Shown here one piece after another: positions 8,387-15,790 of a stretch of 64,000 nt of DNA. Every line of letters begins with the position of its first letter. The stretch's first letter is position 1. A model generated the notes under the pieces. It was given only the letters and a program-made list of their open reading frames with translations. It made no database searches and was not told the origin of the DNA. The translations under genes were made by a program, and so were the position numbers. The DNA is from Thermohalobaculum sp039805905 (GTDB lineage: Bacteria; Pseudomonadota; Alphaproteobacteria; Rhodobacterales; Rhodobacteraceae), in assembly GCA_039805905.1 (NCBI GenBank), contig JBDIVM010000002.1, forward strand, positions 62,001 to 126,000, written 5' to 3'.

Positions 8387-9094
8387 CTACTCGGGAAGGG
8401 TCTGCAGATGGGCGACAATATCAGCCGCAATCTGCGGATCCAGGGCCCGCATGGCCGGCATGGCCTCGCCGGGCTGGCCGTTCAGCACCTTGTGCATCAT
8501 CTCGACCGTGTTCCCGGCCACGGCGCCGAGCGGATCGGCGTCCTTGATCTTCTTGCCGTCGAGGCCGTGGCAGCCGGAGCAGATACCCTGATAGACGATC
8601 TTGCCCCGCGCCGCGTCGCCCGAGGATTTTCCGTCGGCCATGTAGGGTGCCGGGTCGATCTGGCCTTTCGCGACGAACAGAGCCAGTTCGGCAAGCGCGT
8701 CATCGGGTATCATCTCGGGCGTGTAGCCATGCGGCGCCGCCCGCAACATCGCGGCAATTGCCCCAGGGTCACCGCCGGCGGCACCCGAAATGCCCTTGAT
8801 GCCGGTGACGTGCTTGCCCTTGCCATAGGCACCGTCGGCGCCCTTGTAATCCCAGCCGTGGCACTCCTTGCAGCGCCAGGTGGCATCGTCCTTGTACTGG
8901 CCCGCAGCGGGATAGGCGGGGTGGGTCGATTCCGGCTTCGGCGCCTTGGTCACTGCCCACCACTTGTCGTAGAGTTGCCCGCCGCGCGAAATGGCATAGG
9001 CCTCGGTCGGGTCGGTCGCATCCTGCGCGACGGATGGCCCTGCCATTGACACCATGGCCCACGCGGCCGTGGCAATGCATGCAAGACGCCTCAT
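8387..9094 (-). CDS. Periplasmic diheme cytochrome c
   Basis: A 235-residue exported cytochrome. Residues 1-23 form a Sec signal ending SVAQD. Two haem sites follow: CKECH at 75-79 and CSGCH at 172-176. The two halves look like separate class I cytochrome c domains; a Met-rich tail (EAMPAMRAL) offers a possible axial Met for the second. The ATG at 9094 has AGGAGG eight bases upstream, which decides it over an upstream in-frame start at 9154. Paired with the NapC-type gene and driven from an FNR-type promoter, it probably carries electrons in microoxic or anaerobic respiration. Confidence 0.9.
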   Translation of the reverse strand: MRRLACIATAAWAMVSMAGPSVAQDATDPTEAYAISRGGQLYDKWWAVTKAPKPESTHPAYPAAGQYKDDATWRCKECHGWDYKGADGAYGKGKHVTGIKGISGAAGGDPGAIAAMLRAAPHGYTPEMIPDDALAELALFVAKGQIDPAPYMADGKSSGDAARGKIVYQGICSGCHGLDGKKIKDADPLGAVAGNTVEMMHKVLNGQPGEAMPAMRALDPQIAADIVAHLQTLPE

Positions 9095-9106
9095 GACTTC
9101 CTCCTG

Positions 9107-9147
9107 TCCGACTGCGTTCCTCGTTGATATCCGACTGCGTCCCTCGT
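9107..9147 (-). repeat. Direct repeat (18-nt units, 23-bp period) in leader of cytochrome operon
   Basis: TCCGACTGCGTTCCTCGT (9107-9124) recurs with one mismatch at 9130-9147. It falls between the predicted transcription start and the ribosome binding site of the diheme cytochrome gene, so it would be part of the 5' untranslated RNA. Whether it has a function is unknown. Confidence 0.6.
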
Positions 9148-9154
9148 CAAGCAA

Positions 9155-9195
9155 GTTTTATACGGCGTGCCCTCCCATTCTTTGATCTAAATCAG
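9155..9195 (-). promoter_or_regulatory. FNR/FnrL-type box and -10 element for the cytochrome operon
   Basis: Bases 9182-9195 read TTGATCTAAATCAG, matching the FNR consensus TTGAT-N4-ATCAA at nine of ten positions. On the minus strand an AT-rich -10-like element, TATAAAAC, lies at 9162-9155. This puts the box about 40 bases upstream of the implied start, the class II activator position. The gene start follows about 55 bases later. Oxygen-responsive activation by FnrL or a related Crp/FNR regulator is inferred. Confidence 0.7.
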
Positions 9196-9265
9196 GCTCC
9201 ATCGGGTTTGGGGCTCTCCTGGCACCGATCTGCAACAATGGATCTTTCGACACCCGGCGGCCGGC

Positions 9266-10603
9266 TCAGCCGAGCAGCTTCCGGTCGAACGGATACTTCG
9301 TCAGGTTCTCGTAGCCGGTCTCGGTGACCAGCACCTGGTCCTCGAGCTTGATCGCGAAATCGCCACCCTCGGTCTGGATGCAGGCCTCGACGCAGAGCAT
9401 CATGCCCGGCTCGCAGACATAGTCGAAGGTGCCTTCCCTGAAGTCCTGCGGATAGGCGATGGCGGGCCATTCATCGCACAATCCAACCCCGTGCATGCGG
9501 CAGCCATAGCGCCCGGCCACGAACTCCTGCGGCAGCTGGTGACCCTTGAAGACCAGGTCGCGGAAGGGCACGCCGGGCTTCAGGAGCGCCATGTTCTCCA
9601 TGATGTGGTCATGGGCGATGCGGAACTGGCGCTTCATCTCGGCCGTCGGCTCGCCATCGCCGACGAACCAGGTCCGCGAGATGTCGGTGCACATGCCGTA
9701 GACGCCGATCAGGTCGGTGTCGAAGGCGACGATCTCGTTCGGCTGGATAACCCGCGGCCCGCATTCCTGGAACCAGGGGTTGGTGCGGGGGCCCGAGGCC
9801 AGGAGGCGCGTCTCGATCCACTCGCCGCCGCGGCTGATGTTGCCGCGGTGAAGCTCTGCCCAGACCTCGTCCTCGGTCAGGCCGGGGCGGCAGACCGCCT
9901 CCATCTCGGCGATCGCCAGCTCGCAGGAATGCATCGAGCAGCGCATTGCCTTGATTTCCTCGGCGCCCTTGATGGCGCGGGTCTTCTCGGTGATCTCCTC
10001 GCCCTCCAGCACCTCGAAGCCGGCATGGACGAGGGCGTGGTAGCCGTTGAGCATGATCTTGTCGACCGCGAGGCGGCGGTTCGTCCCGGCATGTGCGCGC
10101 ATCACCTCCTCGACCTGGGCGACGAAGTTGCGCGCCGCCTCGGCGCCGCGGTCGCCGGTCGTGAAGTAGAACAGCGACGCGCCGCCGCGGACCTCCTTCA
10201 CCAGCGGGTTGAACGAGGTCAGGAAGGCGAAGCTCGCGCCCTTGTACTCCCACAGCACCATGTGGCCGTCGGCGGTCAGCAGCAGCGCGCGGAATGGGTT
10301 GTGGGTGTTCCAGAGCTGCATGTTGGGCGCATCGGTCGCGTAGCGGATGTTGAGCGGGTCGAACAGCAGCAGCCCGCCGATGTCGCGCTCGGCGATGGCC
10401 TTGGTCAGCCGGGCGTGACGGAAGGCGCGCATGGCGGCGAGGTTCGGCACATCGAGACCCGCCGCTGCCCACTCGTCGAAGGCCTGCCGGGTCGGCCCGG
10501 TCTCGATCCGGTCGTTGTCGTCCGGCGTGCCGTCGGGGCGGGTGGCGGGGCGTCGGGAGGGGTCGACCTTGCGGTTCTTCACGGCGTAGGTCTGGTCGGT
10601 CAT
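9266..10603 (-). CDS. dddP: Dimethylsulfoniopropionate lyase DddP (M24 fold)
   Basis: Cleaves DMSP to dimethyl sulfide and acrylate. The 445-residue protein has the creatinase/aminopeptidase-P (M24) fold but carries DddP-specific stretches: NMQLWNTHNPFRALLL, SGPRTNPWFQECGPRVIQP and MHGVGLCDEWP. The six metal ligands described for Ruegeria DddP (Asp295, Asp297, Asp307, His371, Glu406, Glu421) fall at exactly these numbers here, which also supports the start at 10603. Ordinary Xaa-Pro peptidases lack the flanking motifs. It is divergent from a methyltransferase gene across a 117-base gap. No dmdA, acuI or acuK is present in the window. Marine DMSP use is inferred. Confidence 0.93.
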   Translation of the reverse strand: MTDQTYAVKNRKVDPSRRPATRPDGTPDDNDRIETGPTRQAFDEWAAAGLDVPNLAAMRAFRHARLTKAIAERDIGGLLLFDPLNIRYATDAPNMQLWNTHNPFRALLLTADGHMVLWEYKGASFAFLTSFNPLVKEVRGGASLFYFTTGDRGAEAARNFVAQVEEVMRAHAGTNRRLAVDKIMLNGYHALVHAGFEVLEGEEITEKTRAIKGAEEIKAMRCSMHSCELAIAEMEAVCRPGLTEDEVWAELHRGNISRGGEWIETRLLASGPRTNPWFQECGPRVIQPNEIVAFDTDLIGVYGMCTDISRTWFVGDGEPTAEMKRQFRIAHDHIMENMALLKPGVPFRDLVFKGHQLPQEFVAGRYGCRMHGVGLCDEWPAIAYPQDFREGTFDYVCEPGMMLCVEACIQTEGGDFAIKLEDQVLVTETGYENLTKYPFDRKLLG

Positions 10604-10720
10604 GGCGGGCTCCTGTGCTGTCCGCCGAGACTGGAACCTTGTCCGGAGGGGATGCTATCGAGAAACGGACAGGTCGGTGTCGCAAACGCGGCATTCGTCC
10701 CGGCATCGCGGGGGAGGGGC

Positions 10721-11935
10721 ATGGACCCGGTCAGGCGGCAGTACGAGACCTACCCCTATCCGGAGCGCAATCCGGCCGACGAGGCGGCGCGGCTCATCGA
10801 GGGCTCGCCGTCGCATCCGGTCGAGATCGACCATTACCTCTGTGGCGGCCGGCGCGACTGGTCGCGGCCCTTCCGGGCGCTGGTGGCCGGGGGCGGAACC
10901 GGGGACGGGCTGATCATGCTGGCCCAGAAGCTCGCCGATATCGGCTGCCCGGCCGAGATCACCTATCTGGACCTGTCGCAGGCGAGCCGGGCAGTGGCCG
11001 AGGCACGGGCGGCGGCACGCGGGCTGACCGCGATCCGCTTCCTGACCGGTGACCTGCTGACCGCACCCGGTCTCGGCCCGTTCGACTACATCGACTGCTG
11101 CGGCGTGCTGCACCACCTGCCGGACCCCGACGCCGGTTTCCGGGCGCTGGCCGCGGGGCTCGCGCCCGGTGGCGGGATCGGGCTCATGGTCTATGCGCCC
11201 TATGGCCGGACCGGGGTCTATCCACTGCAGGGGGCCCTCGGGCGGCTCTTGCGCGACGATCCGCCGGCCGAGCAGGTGCGCCTCGCCCGCGCCGTGCTGG
11301 GGGCGCTGCCGCGGACCAACTGGTTCGCCCGCAACGAGCTCGTCGGCGACCACCGCAATTCGGATGCCGGGCTCTACGATCTGCTGCTGCACGGGCGCGA
11401 CCGGCCCTACACGGTCGCGGAGCTGACGGGGGCGCTCGGACGGGCAGGGCTGGCGGCGGCGAGCTTTCTCGAGCCCGCCCGCTATGATCCGCTGCGCTAC
11501 CTGCCGGCCACGCCGGAGATCGCCAGCCGGGTCGCGGCGCTGTCGCCGGTCGAGCGGGCGGGGCTGGCCGAGCAGCTGGCGGGCAACATGAAGACCCATG
11601 TGGTCTACGCCGCCCGACCCGGCGAGACCGCCGAGGCACGGCCCGACCGGCCGGACGCGGTGCCGCATCTGAAGAACGCGGCACCGGCGGCGCTGGCACG
11701 CCATGTCGCCGGCAGGGGAAGCCTGACTGTGCGGACCGACGGGCTGGACTACATCGTCGAGCTGCCGAAGGCGGCGGCGCCGCTGATCGCGCGCATCGGC
11801 GGCGGCCGCAGCCTCGGCCAGATCGCCGGCGCGGCGGGGCTCGACTGGCTGGGCTTCGCCGCCGCCTGGGCGCCGGTGCACCGGGCGCTGACGGGGTTCA
11901 ACGTTTTGCATTACAGCCGGAGTGGGCGGCGCTAG
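10721..11935 (+). CDS. Class I SAM-dependent methyltransferase
   Basis: A 404-residue protein with a Rossmann methyltransferase domain. Motif I is VAGGGTGDG at residues 55-63, followed by an acidic strand end (TYLDLS) and a motif-IV region (DYIDCCGVLHHLPDP), as in ubiquinone- or biotin-type methyltransferases. It begins with the conserved QYETYPYPERNP stretch, which is common to a family with no assigned substrate. The C-terminal 150 residues form an extra domain. The ATG at 10721 has GGGGAGGGG directly upstream. It is divergent from dddP, but a link to DMSP metabolism is only positional. Confidence 0.8.
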   Translation: MDPVRRQYETYPYPERNPADEAARLIEGSPSHPVEIDHYLCGGRRDWSRPFRALVAGGGTGDGLIMLAQKLADIGCPAEITYLDLSQASRAVAEARAAARGLTAIRFLTGDLLTAPGLGPFDYIDCCGVLHHLPDPDAGFRALAAGLAPGGGIGLMVYAPYGRTGVYPLQGALGRLLRDDPPAEQVRLARAVLGALPRTNWFARNELVGDHRNSDAGLYDLLLHGRDRPYTVAELTGALGRAGLAAASFLEPARYDPLRYLPATPEIASRVAALSPVERAGLAEQLAGNMKTHVVYAARPGETAEARPDRPDAVPHLKNAAPAALARHVAGRGSLTVRTDGLDYIVELPKAAAPLIARIGGGRSLGQIAGAAGLDWLGFAAAWAPVHRALTGFNVLHYSRSGRR

Positions 11936-11988
11936 AGTCTCGGGCGGGCTTGCCAAGCAGCGGGTGAATGCGCATCCTGCCGCCGAAT

Positions 11989-12002
11989 TGAACGACCGTT
12001 CA
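11989..12002. promoter_or_regulatory. Palindromic operator-like site upstream of thiolase
   Basis: TGAACG-AC-CGTTCA is a perfect inverted repeat with 6-base arms and a 2-base centre. It lies 21 bases before the thiolase start in a slightly AT-richer stretch. The shape fits operators of TetR-family regulators of acyl-CoA metabolism. No regulator gene is adjacent. Confidence 0.5.
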
Positions 12003-12022
12003 CATCGCCTGGGAGAACCGCC

Positions 12023-13219
12023 ATGGCCGAGCATGCAAGGACCGATCCGATCGTCATCGTTGGCGCCGCGCGCACGCCCGTGGGCAGCTTCCAGGGCGAA
12101 CTGGCCGGAGCCAGCGCCAGCCAGCTTGGCGCGGTGGCGATCCGGGCGGCGCTGGAGCGCGCAGGCGTCGAGGCTGGCGATGTGGACGAGGTGCTGATGG
12201 GCAACGTGCTGGGAGCCGGGCAGGGCCAGGCCCCGGCACGGCAGGCGGCCTTCGGCGCCGGGCTGCCGAAGGACGTGCCCTGCACCACGCTCAACAAGAT
12301 GTGCGGCTCGGGCATGAAGGCGGCGATGATCGCACACGACCAGCTCCTTGCCGGCAATGGCAGGGTGGTGGTGGCAGGCGGCATGGAGAGCATGTCGAAT
12401 GCCCCCTACCTGCTTCCGAAGATGCGGGGCGGCGCGCGTCTGGGGCATGCCGAGGTCAAGGACCACATGTTCCTCGACGGGCTGGAGGACGCCTACGACA
12501 AGGGCCGCCTGATGGGCACCTTCGCCGAGGACTGCGCCGAGCGGTTCCAGTTCACCCGCGAGGCGCAGGATGGCTATGCGCTGGCCTCGCTCGAATGGGC
12601 ATTGTCCGCCCAGCGGGAGGGCCGCTTCGCACCCGAGATTGCGCCCGTGACGATGAGCACCCGCAAGGGCGAGGCGGTCGTCGCCACCGACGAGCAGCCC
12701 CGCACCGCGCGGCCCGAGAAGATCCCGACGCTGAAGCCCGCCTTCCGGCAGGGTGGAACGGTAACGCCGGCCAACTCCTCGTCGATCTCCGACGGGGCGG
12801 CTGCGCTGGTGCTGATGCGCGAGTCGGAGGCGAAGCGGCGCAGGCTGCGGGTGCGGGCGCGCGTCCTCGGGCACGCCAGCCACGCTCAGGAACCGGGCCT
12901 CTTCACCACCGCGCCGGTGCCGGCGATGCAGAAGCTGCTGACGCGGCTGAACTGGTCGGTCGAGGATGTGGACCTCTGGGAAGTGAACGAGGCCTTCGCC
13001 GTGGTGCCGATGGTGGCGATGCACGAACTGGGCATCCCGCGCGAGAAGCTGAACGTCAACGGCGGCGCCTGCGCGCTCGGTCACCCGATCGGCGCGAGCG
13101 GAGCCCGGATCCTGGTGACCCTGCTCCACGCCATGGAGGCGCAGGGCGCCAGGCGCGGCATCGCCAGCCTCTGCATCGGCGGCGGCGAGGGGACGGCGGT
13201 GGCGCTCGAGAGGGAGTGA
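12023..13219 (+). CDS. Acetyl-CoA C-acyltransferase (thiolase)
   Basis: A 398-residue biosynthetic/degradative thiolase that condenses two acetyl-CoA or cleaves 3-ketoacyl-CoA. The catalytic residues are visible: Cys94 in NKMCGSGMKA, His354 in GHPIGASGARI and Cys384 in CIGGGEG. Conserved NEAF and GGMESMS stretches are also present. The length is normal. PhaA/AtoB-type acetoacetyl-CoA activity and 3-ketoadipyl- or branched-chain-type thiolase activity cannot be told apart here. The neighbouring acyl-CoA dehydrogenase at 14003 suggests a role in acyl-CoA oxidation. An inverted repeat just upstream may be its operator. Confidence 0.92.
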   Translation: MAEHARTDPIVIVGAARTPVGSFQGELAGASASQLGAVAIRAALERAGVEAGDVDEVLMGNVLGAGQGQAPARQAAFGAGLPKDVPCTTLNKMCGSGMKAAMIAHDQLLAGNGRVVVAGGMESMSNAPYLLPKMRGGARLGHAEVKDHMFLDGLEDAYDKGRLMGTFAEDCAERFQFTREAQDGYALASLEWALSAQREGRFAPEIAPVTMSTRKGEAVVATDEQPRTARPEKIPTLKPAFRQGGTVTPANSSSISDGAAALVLMRESEAKRRRLRVRARVLGHASHAQEPGLFTTAPVPAMQKLLTRLNWSVEDVDLWEVNEAFAVVPMVAMHELGIPREKLNVNGGACALGHPIGASGARILVTLLHAMEAQGARRGIASLCIGGGEGTAVALERE

Positions 13220-13284
13220 GAATCTTGAAGGATAAGGTCCAGTTGAGGGCTGATGGTCGGTAAATTGACCGAGAGAGGTCCCCG

Positions 13285-13587
13285 ATGAGTGATAATACGG
13301 TCCTGGGATTTTTGCTTGGCTTGGCGGTAGGATATGGCATTTGGGGCCAGCACCCGGCGTATATCAAAAATGCAATAGATAATGAAAGCGGCTCAGATGG
13401 ATCTTCTTACGTATTAATCAAGAATACCTTCGGAGTTTCGGACCAAATCGCAATAGTGCATGGACTCATGGACGATTTCGCGGGCTGTGAGACGTTTCGA
13501 AACGCCTTGGAGCGTCAAGGTGGTGTGTGGGGATGCTTGCCAGCAAATGCCATCAAAGGAGACGAGCCTTGGTGGAAATTCTGGTGA
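13285..13587 (+). CDS. Small AT-rich orphan protein with N-terminal hydrophobic segment
   Basis: An open frame of 100 residues, not recognised as any known family. Residues 5-20 (TVLGFLLGLAVGYGIW) form a hydrophobic, glycine-rich segment that could be a membrane anchor or uncleaved signal. The rest is soluble-looking, has two Cys residues (CETF and WGCLP) and ends in KFW after a Trp pair. A GAGAGAGG ribosome-binding stretch precedes the ATG. Base and codon use differ sharply from the flanks (AT-rich third positions, for example ATTAATCAAGAATACC), a sign of recent transfer. It sits between the thiolase and a rhodanese, interrupting what looks like one catabolic unit. Confidence 0.6.
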   Translation: MSDNTVLGFLLGLAVGYGIWGQHPAYIKNAIDNESGSDGSSYVLIKNTFGVSDQIAIVHGLMDDFAGCETFRNALERQGGVWGCLPANAIKGDEPWWKFW

Positions 13588-13610
13588 GATCGAGACTCCG
13601 GAGGAAAGAA

Positions 13611-14003
13611 ATGAAACGCGTCAAGGACATGGTCGCCGAAGCCAACGCGCTGGTCGAGCACCTGCCGGCCGCCGAGGCGCTTTCCCTGCACGGCCGGGAG
13701 GGGATCACCTTCGTCGACTTGCGCGACATCCGCGAGTTGCACCGCGACGGCATGATCCCGGGCGCCTTCCACTGCCCGCGCGGCATGCTCGAATTCTGGA
13801 TCGACCCGGAATCGCCTTACGCCAAGCCGCAGTTCCAGACCGGCAACCGCTTCGTCTTCTACTGCGCGGCCGGGCACCGCTCGGCGCTGGCGGCCCGGAC
13901 GGCGGTCGAGATGGGGCTGGCCGGCGTCGCCCATATCGACGACGGGTTCCGGGGCTGGCGCGAGGCGGGCGGGCCGGTCGTCGAGAAGGCGGAGAAGGCG
14001 TGA
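13611..14003 (+). CDS. Single-domain rhodanese-like protein
   Basis: A 130-residue rhodanese domain. The active-site loop is CAAGHRS with Cys85 as the persulfide-carrying residue, preceded by the strand FVFYC. Asp36 in FVDLRD and the HRDGMIPGAFHCPRG stretch are standard for cytoplasmic rhodaneses next to acyl-CoA genes. GAGGAAAG lies just before the ATG. The TGA shares its last A with the ATG of the acyl-CoA dehydrogenase gene, so the two are coupled. It may carry sulfane sulfur; the physiological acceptor is unknown. Confidence 0.88.
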   Translation: MKRVKDMVAEANALVEHLPAAEALSLHGREGITFVDLRDIRELHRDGMIPGAFHCPRGMLEFWIDPESPYAKPQFQTGNRFVFYCAAGHRSALAARTAVEMGLAGVAHIDDGFRGWREAGGPVVEKAEKA

Positions 14004-15133
14004 TGCTGACCGACGAGCAGATCATGATCCGCGACATGGCGCGGACCTTCGCGCGCGAGAAGCTGGCGCCGAAGGCACAGGCCCGCGAGAAGGCCCGCGC
14101 CATCGAGCCCGAGATCGTCGCCGAGCTGGGGGAACTCGGCTTCCTCGGCATGACCATCTCGCCCGACTGGGGCGGGGCGGGGGCGGACTACGTGTCCTAC
14201 GCGCTGGCGCTGATGGAGATTGCGGCCGGCGACGGCTCGGTCTCGACCATGGTCTCGGTCCACAACGCGCCGGTCTGCGCGGTGCTCGACCGCTTCGCCA
14301 GTGACGACCAGAAGGCGCGCTGGCTGCGCCCGCTGGCCGAGGGGCGCCATATCGGCTCGTTCGCGCTGACCGAGCCGCAGGCGGGCTCGGACGCCGCCAA
14401 CCTGAAAAGCCGCGCCGTGCGCTCGAACGAGGGCTATGTGGTGAACGGCTCGAAGCAGTTCATCTCCTCGGCCCGCATCGGCAGGACCACTGTGCTCTTC
14501 GCCGTCACCGATCCCGAGAAGGGCAAGAAGGGCATTTCCTGCTTTGTCGTCTCGAACGACACGCCGGGCTTCAGCGTGGTCCGCGTCGAGGAGAAGCTCG
14601 GCCAGAAGGCCAGCGATTCCTGCGCGCTGGCCTTCGAGGACATGAAGGTGCCGTTCGAGGACCGGATCGGTGAGGAGGGCCAGGGCTACGCCATCGCGCT
14701 TTCCTCGCTCGAGGCGGGGCGCATCGGCATCGCGGCGCAGGCGACCGGCCTCGCCCAGGCGGCCTTCGAGCGGGCACTGGCCTATGCGAAGGAGCGCACC
14801 GCCTTCGGCGGGCCGATCTACAACCTCCAGGCCGTGCAGTTCCGCCTGAGCGAGATGGCGACCGACCTCGAGGCCGCCCGGCAGCTGGTGCTGAACGCGG
14901 CGCGGATGAAGGATGCAGGCGAGCCCTGCCTGAAGGAAGCCTGCATGGCCAAGCTCTTCTGCGCCCAGGCCGCCGAGCGCATCACCTCGGAGGCGATCCA
15001 GGTGCTGGGGGGGTATGGCTATCTCGCCGACTTCGAGGTCGAGCGCCTGTACCGCGACCAGAAGGTCTGCCAGATCTACGAGGGCACCAACGACATCCAG
15101 AAGCTGATCATCGCCCGGCAGCTCGCCGGCTGA
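14003..15133 (+). CDS. Acyl-CoA dehydrogenase
   Basis: A 376-residue FAD enzyme that introduces the alpha-beta double bond in acyl-CoA. Family signatures are ALTEPQAGSDAANL and QVLGGYGYLADFEVERLYRD, and the catalytic base is Glu360 in IYEGTNDIQ, the position used by short- and branched-chain dehydrogenases. The start ATG overlaps the rhodanese stop by one base. Together with the thiolase it suggests short-chain or branched-chain acyl-CoA breakdown, but the exact substrate cannot be read from the sequence. Confidence 0.92.
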   Translation: MLTDEQIMIRDMARTFAREKLAPKAQAREKARAIEPEIVAELGELGFLGMTISPDWGGAGADYVSYALALMEIAAGDGSVSTMVSVHNAPVCAVLDRFASDDQKARWLRPLAEGRHIGSFALTEPQAGSDAANLKSRAVRSNEGYVVNGSKQFISSARIGRTTVLFAVTDPEKGKKGISCFVVSNDTPGFSVVRVEEKLGQKASDSCALAFEDMKVPFEDRIGEEGQGYAIALSSLEAGRIGIAAQATGLAQAAFERALAYAKERTAFGGPIYNLQAVQFRLSEMATDLEAARQLVLNAARMKDAGEPCLKEACMAKLFCAQAAERITSEAIQVLGGYGYLADFEVERLYRDQKVCQIYEGTNDIQKLIIARQLAG

Positions 15134-15192
15134 TCCGGATTGACTCCCGGAACCTCAGACCGCACTCTCGGGTTTGTGGAGAGGGGGTTCAT

Positions 15193-15696
15193 CTGAAACG
15201 GTTCTTGCGACGTGCGCTTCTGCTGTGCTTCGCCGCGCTTGCCGCCGGCGCAGCAGGTCCCGCGCCGGCGCAGGGACCGACACTCGACGGCACCCGGCCG
15301 CTGGATGACCCGCTGGTCTGCCTTGCCCGCACGATCTATTTCGAGGCCGGCGGCCGCGGCACCACGGAGATGGCGGCGGTCGGATTCGTTGTGGTCAACA
15401 GGGCCCGCCACACCGACTTTCCCGACGACATCTGCGCGGTGGTGCAGGAGGGCGGCGAGGAACCGCCCTGCCAGTTCGGCTGGTGGTGCGACGGGCGCCC
15501 GGACGTCGCGACCAACAAGCGCGAATATGCCCGGGCCGTGAAGGTGGCGCGTGGTATCCTCGACGGCACCACCGATGACCCGACCGATGGCGCCAACATG
15601 TTTCACAACCGCCGGGTCAAACCAGCCTGGACCAAGGTGGCGAGCCCGCGCGGGCGGATCGGCGCGCATTACTTCTATTTTCTCGATCAGCGATAG
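15193..15696 (+). CDS. SleB-type cell wall hydrolase, secreted
   Basis: About 167 residues: a signal peptide (ALLLCFAALAAGAAG core, cleavage near APAQ) and one Hydrolase_2/SleB domain. Family marks are ARTIYFEAGGRGTTEMAAVG, where the Glu is the likely catalytic acid, VVVNRARHTDFPDDICAVV, and CQFGWWCDG. It probably cleaves peptidoglycan glycan strands. The start is uncertain. A CTG at 15193 has GAGGGGG five bases upstream and gives a signal peptide with a basic N-terminus (KRFLRR). The next option, TTG at 15205, is too far from that site. No ATG is in frame. Confidence 0.82.
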   Translation: MKRFLRRALLLCFAALAAGAAGPAPAQGPTLDGTRPLDDPLVCLARTIYFEAGGRGTTEMAAVGFVVVNRARHTDFPDDICAVVQEGGEEPPCQFGWWCDGRPDVATNKREYARAVKVARGILDGTTDDPTDGANMFHNRRVKPAWTKVASPRGRIGAHYFYFLDQR

Positions 15697-15790
15697 GAAC
15701 CGGTTGAAAATCCGATCAGTCCCGAGGCGACTCGCGCCCCGGCGGACAGGGCAGCGGGCGCTGCGACGCCCGGCCGCCGGACCACTCGCC

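Noticed and set aside
9266..10603. Annotation as Xaa-Pro aminopeptidase or creatinase
   Set aside because: The fold is shared, but the flanking motifs and exact ligand numbering are those of DddP.
9491..10720. Long plus-strand extension upstream of the methyltransferase, antisense to dddP
   Set aside because: The part before 10721 is low-complexity and antisense to a verified family member; a good ribosome binding site and the conserved start are at 10721.
13244..13280. Inverted-looking GGTC...GACC near the small orphan gene
   Set aside because: Four-base arms only; too short to support as an operator.
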